Notes: a model not told the origin generated them from the letters alone. 64,000 bases of DNA from Rhodospirillales bacterium BBD 1991-14 (GCA_001657395.1 LYSY01000001.1:310001-374000); one strand, 5' to 3'; shown: positions 28,240 to 37,520, counted from the stretch's first letter. A program made the numbers and translations.

Positions 28240-29685
28240 TTGGCTAGCGGTTCGATGGCGGAGTCCTCTCCCGTGCGGCGGGAGAGAAGCGACCACCGGC
28301 AGGGGCCGGACCTGCGTCCGCTGCCGCCGCCGCTGATCGATCGCATCGCCCTGCCGGCCTTCGTCATCGCCCTGCTGTTTCTCAGTTTTCTGGGAGGCGC
28401 GATGGTGATGCTCACCAACGTGTTCCCGGCCGGGCCCCTGAGCGACGCCTATCGCGGCGGCAAGGCGCTGATCGACAAGACGCGCGCCTCGCGCGATCCC
28501 CTGACATCGGACTTCTGGATGCCCGAACGCCGCCCCGACCAGGGGGTGACGATCCACGATCCCGCGAGCGCCTTTCCGGGCTACACGCTCTACACCTCCG
28601 GCCATGGCAGCGAGGCCTTTCTGTTCTCCATGGAAGGCAGGCTGATCCATTCCTGGCAACTGCCCTTCAGCGCCATCTGGTCCGCTGAGGACTCGCCGAT
28701 TGCCGAGCCGCAGCCGGATCCTTTCCTCTACTGGCGCAAAGCGATGATGCAGCCGAACGGCGATCTGCTGGCGCTTTTCGTCGCGACGGGGGACACGCCC
28801 TGGGGCTATGGCCTCGTGAAGCTCGACAGCGAGTCCAATGTGCTCTGGTCCTATCTCGGTCAGACGCATCACGACCTGGACATCGCCGACGACGGGCGGG
28901 TCTACACGCTGATTCACAAGATGCGCCGCACGACCTACGAGGACTTTCCCCAGTTGACCGTGCCGCGGCTGGACGACTTTGTGGTGGTGCTTTCGCCGGA
29001 TGGGGAGGAGGAAAAGCGGGTCTCCATCCTCGATGCCCTGGTCAATTCCGACTATGCGCGCCTGCTGCACCGGGTGACCTGGTTCAACAAGCACGACTTC
29101 ATCCATACCAACAACATCGACTACATCGACGCGGAGATGGCCGCGGTGCTGCCCTTTGCGGAAGAGGGGCAGGTGCTGCTGTCGTTCCGCGACATTGACA
29201 GCATTGCGGTCCTCGACCTGGAGCAGGAGAAGATCGTCTGGGCGCTGCGCGGCACTTGGTTGGGCCAGCACGATCCCGATGTGCTGCCGAACGGCAACAT
29301 CCTGCTGTTCGACAACATCGGCCATTTCGGTCCGGGCGGCGAGTCGCGGGTGATCGAGATCGATCCCCTGACCGGGGAGGAGGTCTGGGTCTACGCCGGC
29401 AGCGTCGAGCAGCCCTTCGAAAGCCGTGTCCGTGCCGCCCAGCAGCGCCTGCCCAACGGCACCACGCTGATCACCGAATCGACCGGCGGCCGGCTTTTCG
29501 AAGTCACCCGGGACGGCCGCATCGTCTGGGAGTTCATCAACCCCATCCGCGCCCGACACCCTGACGACCCGGACCAGGTCATTCTGCCGGTGGTGTCCTG
29601 GGGGCAGCGGATCGCTGCAGAGGGTCTGCAACCGGCCTTTCGAGAGGCCCTTCAGAGAAAGGAAGAGGAGAGGAGCGCGCAATGA
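28240..29685 (+). CDS. Arylsulfotransferase (ASST)-like membrane-anchored protein
   Basis: A 481-aa protein with one N-terminal membrane helix at about residues 40-62 (FVIALLFLSFLGGAMVM) and a long exported domain built of repeated beta-propeller blades. Repeats include LSPDGEEEKRVSILDALV, VLWSYLGQTHHDLDIADDGR, WALRGTWLGQHDPDVLPNGN and LFEVTRDGRIVWEFINPI, as in the arylsulfotransferase family PF14269. Family members are suggested or shown to move sulfate or related groups outside the cytoplasm. The start is a TTG at 28240 after a purine-rich stretch; an ATG at 28255 is an alternative. First of four clustered genes including a true sulfotransferase. Confidence 0.78.
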   Translation: MASGSMAESSPVRRERSDHRQGPDLRPLPPPLIDRIALPAFVIALLFLSFLGGAMVMLTNVFPAGPLSDAYRGGKALIDKTRASRDPLTSDFWMPERRPDQGVTIHDPASAFPGYTLYTSGHGSEAFLFSMEGRLIHSWQLPFSAIWSAEDSPIAEPQPDPFLYWRKAMMQPNGDLLALFVATGDTPWGYGLVKLDSESNVLWSYLGQTHHDLDIADDGRVYTLIHKMRRTTYEDFPQLTVPRLDDFVVVLSPDGEEEKRVSILDALVNSDYARLLHRVTWFNKHDFIHTNNIDYIDAEMAAVLPFAEEGQVLLSFRDIDSIAVLDLEQEKIVWALRGTWLGQHDPDVLPNGNILLFDNIGHFGPGGESRVIEIDPLTGEEVWVYAGSVEQPFESRVRAAQQRLPNGTTLITESTGGRLFEVTRDGRIVWEFINPIRARHPDDPDQVILPVVSWGQRIAAEGLQPAFREALQRKEEERSAQ

Positions 29686-29966
29686 ACCGGAATCCACTCG
29701 CGGCGGCCGGCCTGGCTCTCGCCCTGTCGCTGGCCTGGACAGCACCGGCGCTCGCCTACATCGGCCCCGGTGCGGGACTGTCACTGCTTGGGGCGCTCTG
29801 GGGTGTCGTGGCGGCTGTCGCGGCGGCTCTGCTGTTCCTTCTGATCTGGCCCCTGCGACGCCTGATGAAGCGCCGCCGCACGGCCCCAGCAGCTTCGAGC
29901 ACGGCTGCCTCGGCGGCCCAGCGCAACCCAGAGGCCAAGGGCGGGGAGAAGACCTACTACGACTGA
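29682..29966 (+). CDS. Small secreted/membrane protein with YIGPGAG motif
   Basis: A 94-aa protein. A signal-like segment (LALALSLAWTAPALA) is followed by YIGPGAGLSLLGALWGVV, a second membrane helix (about residues 35-60) and a basic, Ala-rich tail. The YIGPGAG junction is a recognisable feature of a widespread family of small proteins of unknown function found next to phosphodiesterase or sulfotransferase-type genes. It overlaps the stop of the upstream gene by 4 bases, so the two are cotranslated. Confidence 0.82.
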   Translation: MNRNPLAAAGLALALSLAWTAPALAYIGPGAGLSLLGALWGVVAAVAAALLFLLIWPLRRLMKRRRTAPAASSTAASAAQRNPEAKGGEKTYYD

Positions 29967-30051
29967 CGCAGCAGGCAGAGGGTCGAGGGTGGTCCTCCGG
30001 GCCTTGGGCCGCCTCGCCGCGCAAGCATCGGATCGCTGAGACGCCGCCTCT

Positions 30052-30828
30052 ATGACCGGACTGTTCGATCTTACATCGCCTCTGCTGTCGACGCTGGATC
30101 AGGGCCTTTCACCCTTGCTGGCCCCGGCCTGGCGGGTGGCGGTCTGGGGTTTGGTGGCGGCCTGCATCTCCATGGCCCTCTATGCGCTGCTTTCGCCGCA
30201 GGGGCGCCTGCGGCACGTCAAGGCCGGGGCGGAAGACGCCCGCCGCGCGCTGGACAGCCACGAGGGCAGCCTTGGCGAGGCCATGCCGCTGATCGCCGCC
30301 ATGCTGCGCCGCGCGCTGGCGCAGCTGGGCCTGGTGCTGGGGCCCGCCGTGCTCGCCTCCCTGCCGGTGCTTTTCGTGATCGTCTGGATGAGCGGTGCCT
30401 TCGGCCACTTCATTCCATCCTCGCTTACTGCTGTTCCGCTCTCCGTGGAGCCGCAGGGGCTGGCGGCCCGCTGGATCGAGCCCCAGCAGAGCGGTGGCAC
30501 CCCGGCCGGCGATGCGGCCGTCCGGGCCGCGCCCGAAGCGCCGCGCGCCCTGATCGAAGTGATCGATGCCCAGGAACGCGTGGTGGATTCCATTGCCTTC
30601 TCGGAACCGGTCACGAGTGTGCACAAGCGCCATTGGTGGAACCTCCTGATCGCCAACCCCTTAGGCTATCTGCCGGCGGAGGGGGCGCTGGAGCGTGTCG
30701 AGATCGCCCTGCCGCGCCAGGAGATCATCGGCCTGGGGCCGGACTGGCTGCGCGGCTGGGAGGTTCTCTTCTTTACCGCACTGGTCGCCGCCTCCCTGGC
30801 GATCAAGCTGGTCTTCCGGCTGGTCTAG
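30052..30828 (+). CDS. Membrane protein of unknown function
   Basis: A 258-aa protein with three hydrophobic helices: about residues 25-45 (VAVWGLVAACISMALYALL), 100-122 (LVLGPAVLASLPVLFVIVW) and the C-terminal 235-256 (FTALVAASLAIKLVFRLV). A region of about 110 residues between the second and third helix probably lies in the periplasm. The general layout recalls YidC/Oxa-type or DUF106-like membrane proteins, but I see no decisive motif. It lies 85 bases after the YIGPGAG gene and 8 bases before the sulfotransferase. Confidence 0.75.
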   Translation: MTGLFDLTSPLLSTLDQGLSPLLAPAWRVAVWGLVAACISMALYALLSPQGRLRHVKAGAEDARRALDSHEGSLGEAMPLIAAMLRRALAQLGLVLGPAVLASLPVLFVIVWMSGAFGHFIPSSLTAVPLSVEPQGLAARWIEPQQSGGTPAGDAAVRAAPEAPRALIEVIDAQERVVDSIAFSEPVTSVHKRHWWNLLIANPLGYLPAEGALERVEIALPRQEIIGLGPDWLRGWEVLFFTALVAASLAIKLVFRLV

Positions 30829-30835
30829 GCGCGCG

Positions 30836-31978
30836 ATGGCGGAGACCAAGAGCGGAACGGACAGCCGCTACGCCGGCTTTCGGGTGACGCCCTGGGTGCA
30901 TCACTGCGGCGGCCTCGTGGCACGCAACCGCGACTTCTGGATCCGCATCGGCGATGGCGAGACACGGCTGCGCGCCGAGGAGATTGCCGAGACCAGGATC
31001 GAGGCGCCGGTCTTCGTCTCCGGGCTCGCCCGCTCAGGCACCACCATCCTGCTGGAGGTGCTGGCCCGCCATCCCCGGGTCGCAAGCCACCGCTACAAGG
31101 ACTATCCGTTTCTCTTTACCCCGTTTCTCTGGAACCGCTTCCTGAGCTTCGTGCCCCAGGGCCGCCAGGCCGCGCAGGAGCGCAGCCATGGCGACGGCAT
31201 CGCCGTCTCGCCCGACAGCCCGGAGGCATTCGAGGAGGTGCTCTGGATGGCCTTCTTCGACAGCCTGCACGACCCCCAGGTCAGCAACGTTCTGGACGGG
31301 GGGACAAGCCACCCCGCCTTCGAGCGGTTTTACGCCGATCATCTGCGCAAGCTGCTGCAGGTGCGCGGGCGCAGCCGCTATCTGGCCAAGGCAAACTACA
31401 ACGTGACCCGCCTGGAGTACCTGCTGAAGGTTTTCCCCGATGCCCGCTTTGTCCTGCCGCTGCGCGCGCCGGTGGGGCAGATCGCCTCTTTGGTGAAACA
31501 GCACCGCCTTTTCTGCGAGGGCGAGCGCCGCCACCCCCGGGCCCTGGACCACATGCGCCGCATCGGCCATTTCGAGTTCGGGCTCGACCGGCGTCCGGTC
31601 AACGTCGGCGACGGCGCCATGCCCGCCATCCTGACAGCCTGGGAGAAGGGCGCAGAGGTGGAAGGCTGGGCCCGCTACTGGGCCAGCCTCTACGGCTACC
31701 TCGCCGGACGCCTGGCGCAGAACCCGAAGCTGGCCGAGGCGGTGCTGGTCGTCCGCTTCGAGGAACTCTGTACAAAGCCGTCGGAGATCCTGAGCCGGGT
31801 CTGCGATCACTGCCGCCTGCCCGGCAGCGCCCGTCTGGTGGCCGAGGCGGCGGAGCTCATGCGGATGCCGGCCTATTATCGCCCCGATTTCTCCCAGGCG
31901 GAACTGGCCACCATCGAGCGTCTGGCCGGGACTGTGGCCGGCGCCTTCGGCTATACCGACAGCCGAGGGGGCCTCTGA
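30836..31978 (+). CDS. P-loop sulfotransferase family protein
   Basis: A 380-aa PAPS-type sulfotransferase. The 5'-phosphosulfate loop is VSGLARSGTTILLEVLARHP at residues 61-80, and a 3'-phosphate-binding region is likely in FVLPLRAPVGQIASLVKQHR. Later ELCTKPSEILSRVCDHCRLP resembles the usual C-terminal signature. The acceptor cannot be read from sequence. The ATG at 30836 follows the upstream stop by 7 bases; upstream in-frame codons would overlap the preceding gene. With the ASST-like gene it suggests sulfation of a surface glycan or lipid. Confidence 0.88.
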   Translation: MAETKSGTDSRYAGFRVTPWVHHCGGLVARNRDFWIRIGDGETRLRAEEIAETRIEAPVFVSGLARSGTTILLEVLARHPRVASHRYKDYPFLFTPFLWNRFLSFVPQGRQAAQERSHGDGIAVSPDSPEAFEEVLWMAFFDSLHDPQVSNVLDGGTSHPAFERFYADHLRKLLQVRGRSRYLAKANYNVTRLEYLLKVFPDARFVLPLRAPVGQIASLVKQHRLFCEGERRHPRALDHMRRIGHFEFGLDRRPVNVGDGAMPAILTAWEKGAEVEGWARYWASLYGYLAGRLAQNPKLAEAVLVVRFEELCTKPSEILSRVCDHCRLPGSARLVAEAAELMRMPAYYRPDFSQAELATIERLAGTVAGAFGYTDSRGGL

Positions 31979-32224
31979 CCGGTTCTGGGAAACCACAGCC
32001 TGTCGCATGCTGGCCTGAAAGCGCGCAGAACCGCCGCCTAATCTCATTTGCAAGCGAACCGGGCGAACCGCCGCCGGCTTTGGCATCATCCACCGTGATC
32101 CCCGCTATTGAAATCTTCGATGCCGGGAGGTCAGCATGGACGGGCCCCGGCGGCAGGGGGCAAGTAGCCAGGGGGCAAGAAGCTCCGACGCCCGGGAAAT
32201 CCTCTTGCGCACAGGGATCGGCAG

Positions 32225-34639
32225 ATGAAGTCTCATACCCAGGTTGTCGTCATCGGCGGCGGTGTCGTCGGCTGCAGCGTGCTCTATCACCTGACCAAGG
32301 CCGGCTGGAAAGACGTCGTTCTTCTGGAACGCGACGAGCTGACCTCCGGCTCGACCTGGCATGCGGCCGGCGGCATGCACACCCTCAACGGGGACCCCAA
32401 CGTGGCCAAGCTGCAGCGCTACACCATCGATCTCTACAAGGAGATCGAGGAGATTTCCGGCCAGTCCTGCGGCGTCCATATGACCGGCGGTCTGATGCTG
32501 GCCAACACCGAGAGCTGGCTCGACTACCTGAAGGTCGCGCAGGGGCGCTCGCGGGTGCTGGGCCTGGACAACGAGTTCGTTTCCATGGCCGAGGCCAAGG
32601 CGATGCACCCCCTGCTGAACGAGGAGCGCTTCGTCGGCGCCCTCTACGATCCGCTCGAAGGGCATATCGACCCCTCCGGCGTCACCCATGCCTACGCCAA
32701 GGCCGCCAGGGTCGGCGGGGCGGAGATCGAACGCTTCACCCGGGTCACCGACCTGCAGCCGCGCCCCGACGGCGGCTGGGAGGTGATCACCGACAAGGGC
32801 ACCATCCAGGCCGAGCACGTGGTCAACGCCGGTGGTCTCTGGGCGCGGGAGGTCGGTCGCATGGTGGGCCTGGAACTGCCGATCCTGGCGATGGAGCACC
32901 AGTATCTGGTCACCGACGAGATCCCCGAGGTTGCCGCGCGCGAGACCGAGCTGCCGCACTGCATCGATTTCGGCGGCGAGATCTACATGCGCCAGGAGCG
33001 CAGCGGCCTTGTCATGGGCACCTACGAGAAGGGGGGCGTGCCCTGGTCCGAGCGCCAGACGCCCTGGGACTTCGGCCACGAACTGCTGCAGCCGGACCTG
33101 GACCGCATCTCCGACAATCTGGAGGTCGCCTTCGATCACTTCCCGGTGCTGGGCGAGGCCGGCATCAAGCAGGTGATCAACGGCCCCTTTACCTTCGCCC
33201 CCGACGGCAATCCGCTGGTCGGCCCGGTGCGTGGCCTCAGGAACTTCTGGGTCGCCTGCGGCGTGATGGCCGGCTTCAGCCAGGGGGGCGGGGTCGGCCT
33301 GGCGCTGTCGAGCTGGATGATCGACGGCGATCCCGGCCTCGACATCTTCGCCATGGACGTCGCCCGCTTCGGCGATTTCGCCACCATGGCCTATACCAAC
33401 GCAAAGGTGCGCGAGAACTACGGGCGCCGCTTCAAGATCACCTTTCCCAACGAGGAACTGCCGGCGGCGCGGCCCCTGCGGACCACGCCGGTCTACGAGC
33501 GCTTCAAGGCGCAGAACGCGGTCTTCGGGGCCGGCTATGGGCTGGAAACGCCGCTGTGGTTCGCGCCCGAGGGGGCCGAGCCCCTCGAAACGCCGAGCTA
33601 CCGCCGCTCCAACGCCTTTGAGCCGGTGAAGGCCGAATGCCATGCGGTGCGGGAGGCCGTCGGCCTCATCGAAACCTCGGGCTTCGCCAAGTACGAGGTC
33701 AGCGGCGCAGGGGCCGAGGGCTGGTTGGGCGAAATCCTGGCCAACCGCATGCCGCGCCAGGGCCGCATCGTGCTGTCGCCCATGCTGAACCACGAGGGCA
33801 AGCTGATCGGCGACTTCACGGTAGCCAAGGCCGGCCCGGAGCAGTTCTTCATCTTCGGCTCCGGCATTGCCGAGGACTACCACCTGCGCTGGTTCGAACG
33901 GCAGATGGCGGAAGAGGGGGTAGCCCTCCGCTCCCTGCGCAATGAGATGGTCGGCTTCTCCATCGCCGGGCCGAAGGCGCGCGATCTGCTGGCGCGGCTG
34001 ACGGCCGAAGACGTCTCCAACGAAGCTTTCCCCTTCATGGCCTTCCGCCGCATGGCGCTGGGCCTGGTGCCTGCCTGGGTGGGGCGCATTTCCTTCACAG
34101 GCGACCTCGGCTACGAGATCTGGGTGTCGCCGGACTATCAGCTCCGGCTCTACGACGACCTGATGGCGGCGGGTGCTGACCTGGGTCTCAGGCACTTCGG
34201 CCTGCGGGCGCTCGACTCCCTGCGCCTGGAAAAAGGCTTCGGCACCTGGGCGCGGGAGTTCCGGCCGATCTACACGCCCGATGAAGCGGGGCTCGACCGC
34301 TTCGTCGATCTGCGCAAGAACGCCTTCGTCGGCCGCGATGCGGTCCTCCAGGACCGGGAGCAGGGGCCGAAGGTCCGCCTGGTGACCCTGACCGTCGATG
34401 CCGAGGCTGCCGACGTCAGCGGCGACGAGGCCGTCTGGCACGATGGTGCGGTGGTCGGCTGGGTGACCTCGGGCGGCTACGCCCATACCGTCGACCGCTC
34501 CGTTGCGCTTGCTTACGTGCCAAGTGAGCTGGCCGCAGAGAATGGCAGCTTCGAGGTGGAGATCATCGGTGACCGGCGGGCCGCGCAGCTTCAGCCGGAG
34601 CCGCTGTTCGATCCCGGCCGCGAACGCATGCTGGGGTAG
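32225..34639 (+). CDS. FAD-dependent oxidoreductase with GcvT domain (dimethylglycine/sarcosine dehydrogenase-like)
   Basis: An 804-aa protein of the DMGDH/SARDH type. The N-terminal DAO fold has VVVIGGGVVGCSVLYHLTKA, then STWHAAGGMHTLNGDPNVAK, whose His aligns with the covalent-FAD histidine of mammalian dimethylglycine dehydrogenase. A FAO_M linker domain and a C-terminal GcvT folate-binding domain (about residues 430-800) follow. These enzymes demethylate dimethylglycine or sarcosine and pass the carbon to tetrahydrofolate. It stands alone about 250 bases after the sulfotransferase gene. Substrate is not certain; related proteins act on other N-methyl amines. Confidence 0.9.
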   Translation: MKSHTQVVVIGGGVVGCSVLYHLTKAGWKDVVLLERDELTSGSTWHAAGGMHTLNGDPNVAKLQRYTIDLYKEIEEISGQSCGVHMTGGLMLANTESWLDYLKVAQGRSRVLGLDNEFVSMAEAKAMHPLLNEERFVGALYDPLEGHIDPSGVTHAYAKAARVGGAEIERFTRVTDLQPRPDGGWEVITDKGTIQAEHVVNAGGLWAREVGRMVGLELPILAMEHQYLVTDEIPEVAARETELPHCIDFGGEIYMRQERSGLVMGTYEKGGVPWSERQTPWDFGHELLQPDLDRISDNLEVAFDHFPVLGEAGIKQVINGPFTFAPDGNPLVGPVRGLRNFWVACGVMAGFSQGGGVGLALSSWMIDGDPGLDIFAMDVARFGDFATMAYTNAKVRENYGRRFKITFPNEELPAARPLRTTPVYERFKAQNAVFGAGYGLETPLWFAPEGAEPLETPSYRRSNAFEPVKAECHAVREAVGLIETSGFAKYEVSGAGAEGWLGEILANRMPRQGRIVLSPMLNHEGKLIGDFTVAKAGPEQFFIFGSGIAEDYHLRWFERQMAEEGVALRSLRNEMVGFSIAGPKARDLLARLTAEDVSNEAFPFMAFRRMALGLVPAWVGRISFTGDLGYEIWVSPDYQLRLYDDLMAAGADLGLRHFGLRALDSLRLEKGFGTWAREFRPIYTPDEAGLDRFVDLRKNAFVGRDAVLQDREQGPKVRLVTLTVDAEAADVSGDEAVWHDGAVVGWVTSGGYAHTVDRSVALAYVPSELAAENGSFEVEIIGDRRAAQLQPEPLFDPGRERMLG

Positions 34640-34662
34640 GGACGCCGGGACAGGGTCGAGGG

Positions 34663-36240
34663 CTAGAACTCGCTGAGCAGGGCGAGCAGCAGGGCCACCG
34701 AGCCACCGATGCAGACCCAGTAGACGCCCTTGATCACGGGGTTCAGCCGTGCGCCGGCCCGCTTCATCAGCACCCAGCCGGCGGCGGGCCAGCCGAGCAT
34801 GACGATTATGACGGCAAGGATCGAGAGGGTTTCGAAAGAGGCCGGGATCAGAATCATGCCGGCGAAGACCCAGGCGACGCAGGCTCCGACGTCTGACCAT
34901 TTGACGGAGGAGCCCGTGACGGGTTTGGCGGCGGCCGTGGCTGTCCGCGTGCCTCTCGACGGTTGCCCGGCCTGATCGCTTGCGGACGGATCGTCAGCCG
35001 GTTTGCCTTCGGCACGGGCTGCGGCGGGCCAAAGAGATTCCGGCTTCTGACCGTCTTTCTTCGTCGCTTCCGATCGCGGTTTCACCCTGGCCGCAAACCC
35101 CGAAGCCATTCCCAGTCCGGACTCCAGTCCATCCTTGAAGCCGGACCCCAGACCAGTCCACGAGCTGGTTTGTTTGTTAGGCTCGGGCTCGGGCTCGGGC
35201 TCGGGCTTTGGCGCGGTGTCGGGTTCGGACTTCGGCTCCGGTTTGGCCGCGGGCCCGGGGGCATCGTCGGGCTGCACCTGCAGCCAGGCCGTCAGGAAAT
35301 CGCCGATACGAAGGTTCGGGTCCAGGACCCGGTCGAGCAGCGCGTCGTAGCGCGCCGCCGCACCTTGGCGGGTTTCCTGGAAGGACAGGTTTGAAGTCTC
35401 CAGGGCCTTGGTGAACACCATGTCCGGCAGCACGCCCTGATCCGCCATGGCGAAGAGGCGGGCGCGGACCGCCGCCCGTCGGGCCTCGCGCGGCTTGTGG
35501 CTGCTTTGCGCGATCACCATCTCGCCCTGGACGTTCAGGTTCCATTTCATGGGGACCTGGTGGCTTTCTGCAATCACTTCCCGGTGCACGTAGTCGTAAA
35601 GCTCGTTCATGGTGACGATGCCGTCGCCATCGACATCGGCAGCCCCGCGGATGCCGTCGATCAGGTGCTTGGTGAAGATGCCGAAGCCGTCACGGATCTC
35701 CTCGCGCGCCGTCTGCACGTCGGTGGCGGCGGTCATGATGAAGGTGCCGCGGCCGCCGGCCATGAGGTTCAACTGATCTTCGACATCGCCGCGCAGGAAG
35801 GTCTTCTCGATGGCGCCGCTGTAACAGCAGTCCAGGATCAGAGCCACCTTTGTGGTGCGCGCATTGTCGATCAGGGAGCGAATGCGCTGAGCGGGGATCG
35901 ACGTGGTCTCCAGCTCGTCGCTGACGGTCTCGGTGGTGGCGAGATGGAGTTTCCCGGCAAGGTCCGTCTTGCCGTGGCCGGCGTAGTAGATCAGGACGAA
36001 GTCGTCCCGCCCCGCCTTGCGCAGCACCTGATGGACCTTGCGCAGCGCGGCGTGGCTGGGCTCGTTCTTGACCACCAGCAGTTCGGAGAAGCCGCCGATG
36101 GCCTCGTCGCTCAGCACCTGCTGCAGGCCGTCGACGTCGTTCTCGGGACAGGCGAGGTCACTCAGCTTGGGCTCGTCGGGGAACCTGCTGCTGGCGATCA
36201 GCACGCCATAGCGTTTGGGCTGGTTTGCGTCCGCGCTCAT
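34663..36240 (-). CDS. Membrane-anchored caspase family (C14) protease
   Basis: A 525-aa protein. The caspase fold covers about residues 8-245, with the catalytic His89 in LIYYAGHGKTDL and Cys139 in LILDCCYSGAIE. A canonical EF-hand-type loop DVDGDGIVTMNE lies at 202-213. A helical region (about 255-325) leads to a Pro/Glu repeat linker (330-365) and, at the C-terminus, about three membrane helices (VAWVFAGMILIPASF, LSILAVIIVMLGWPAAGW, GVYWVCIGGSVALLLALL). Both catalytic residues are intact. It follows a small EACC1-like membrane protein by 21 bases, so the two form an operon. A stress- or infection-activated protease is the inferred role. Confidence 0.9.
   Translation of the reverse strand: MSADANQPKRYGVLIASSRFPDEPKLSDLACPENDVDGLQQVLSDEAIGGFSELLVVKNEPSHAALRKVHQVLRKAGRDDFVLIYYAGHGKTDLAGKLHLATTETVSDELETTSIPAQRIRSLIDNARTTKVALILDCCYSGAIEKTFLRGDVEDQLNLMAGGRGTFIMTAATDVQTAREEIRDGFGIFTKHLIDGIRGAADVDGDGIVTMNELYDYVHREVIAESHQVPMKWNLNVQGEMVIAQSSHKPREARRAAVRARLFAMADQGVLPDMVFTKALETSNLSFQETRQGAAARYDALLDRVLDPNLRIGDFLTAWLQVQPDDAPGPAAKPEPKSEPDTAPKPEPEPEPEPNKQTSSWTGLGSGFKDGLESGLGMASGFAARVKPRSEATKKDGQKPESLWPAAARAEGKPADDPSASDQAGQPSRGTRTATAAAKPVTGSSVKWSDVGACVAWVFAGMILIPASFETLSILAVIIVMLGWPAAGWVLMKRAGARLNPVIKGVYWVCIGGSVALLLALLSEF
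35181..35207. repeat. Hexanucleotide microsatellite (GCTCGG)n in the caspase gene
   Basis: Four and a half tandem copies of GCTCGG encode the Glu-Pro repeats of the linker between the protease and the membrane helices. Because the unit is 6 bases, copy-number slippage would change linker length without a frameshift. Confidence 0.85.
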
Positions 36241-36261
36241 CGGGCCGCCTTCCGGCTGCGC

Positions 36262-36636
36262 TCAGCCGCTTTGCTCACCGAAGAACGCCTGGGCCATCGC
36301 AATCGTCTCGTCGATGCGCTCGGCGCTCATGTTCTCGGCCTTGATGGTCAGTTTGCGCCCCTCCGGGCCCTCAAAGGCCATCTCCAGGCTCTCGTCCCGT
36401 TCGAAGTAGGCTTTGATGACCTGAAACAGGGCAACCGCGGTGCCGCTGGTGATCACGCTGAGCACAATGGCTCCGAGCGTGATCGGATCGCCGCGCTCGC
36501 CGGCGCGCGTCGCGCCGCTCGGCAGGCTCGCCTGCGCCGCCGTGTGGCGGTTGATACTGCCGGCCAGTTCCCGCGCCATGGCCTGAACTTCTGCTGGCTC
36601 CAGCTGGCCGGACTTCAGAACAAGATTCTGGTTCAT
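36262..36636 (-). CDS. Small membrane protein resembling EACC1 (effector-associated constant component)
   Basis: A 124-aa protein. An N-terminal helical part (about residues 1-50) is followed by one membrane helix (about 52-75, LGAIVLSVITSGTAVALFQV) and then a short strand pair ending with LEMAFEGPEGRKLTIKAENM. A single helix followed by a beta-hairpin with 'GPxGRxxxI' is how I recall the EACC1 component of NTP/caspase conflict systems in the literature; the match is from memory and not tested. It is the first gene of a two-gene operon with the caspase-like protease. The ATG at 36636 excludes a long unlikely N-terminal extension. Confidence 0.7.
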   Translation of the reverse strand: MNQNLVLKSGQLEPAEVQAMARELAGSINRHTAAQASLPSGATRAGERGDPITLGAIVLSVITSGTAVALFQVIKAYFERDESLEMAFEGPEGRKLTIKAENMSAERIDETIAMAQAFFGEQSG

Positions 36637-37520
36637 GACAGGAGCGCCACCTCTTCGCCGCTGTCCGAATGGCGGTACAGGGAACGGTCGGCCAATGGAA
36701 AATCCCGCGAAGCGGATCCGCTGCTGTGGGTCCTGTGCCGGCCGTCTCCGACACTGACCAACGACCCTAGCAGTTTCGCTTACAGGCGCATAGCTGCTCC
36801 CCGGGGGTACCGCTACCGCGTCCGCCGCTTCGCCTTTTGGGGAGGGAGCCAGTGAGGGGAGGGCCCACCACGGCCAGCGGCCACGCATTCGCGCAAGCGT
36901 GATTTGGACTTGCAGGCCGGCTGTGGCCTAGTATCCGGGCTGATCGATGGCGGCGGGAAGGTTGTGACGCGCCGCTGGCGGCAAGCTTCGCTGGCAAGTG
37001 GTATGCTGGGCAAACCATTGAGTTGCCGAATTTTTTTGGTGATCGGCGGCACTCGATGTGCATAATGGAAATCGTTTCCGGGATGTGGTAGCTGCGGGCT
37101 CTTTCGGGAGTCCGGCCGGGAGTTTTAAAGAAGGCTGCGGAAAGCAGCTCAAGGGATTGAACAACAGGGAGGTTCGCGGAGCGGGGGCCGTCGTCGGCCG
37201 GCAGCAGGCCGGCTCGCGTGTTGCCACCCGGGCTCCTCACACTTCATGATACAGGCGACGGCGCCGCGCCGAATCCTTCAGCCGGTCTGGAGGCTGCGGC
37301 CCGTGTTCGCATATGAGCGCGGCTTGCTGCCCGGCTTCGGCGCCACCGAGCAGCGATCCGCGGCAATGCCGGCCTTAAGGTCGGCAACCTTGGGTTTGTG
37401 AGGGCGAGCCTGTCCCCGGGCAGCGCGCAAGAGAATTGGGGGAAGGACATCGTGCGTAGATCGGAAGCCCGTAAGGCTTCCGGAGCAATGGACCAACAAG
37501 GCCAACGAGGGAGGAAACTC
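36637..37520. other. Long intergenic region, divergent EACC1-caspase and TRAP transporter
   Basis: About 880 bases with no convincing gene on either strand. Open frames here show no family resemblance and unnatural Arg/Pro-rich composition. The part at 37010-37130 is slightly less GC-rich and contains an A/T run (GAATTTTTTTGG at about 37028-37039), which may belong to a promoter. The region must contain the promoters of both divergent operons. Confidence 0.55.

Noticed and set aside
36767-37240. 157-codon minus-strand frame upstream of the EACC1-like gene
   Set aside because: It is Arg/Pro/Ser-rich with no motif, no ribosome site and overlapping alternatives in other frames; treated as non-coding.
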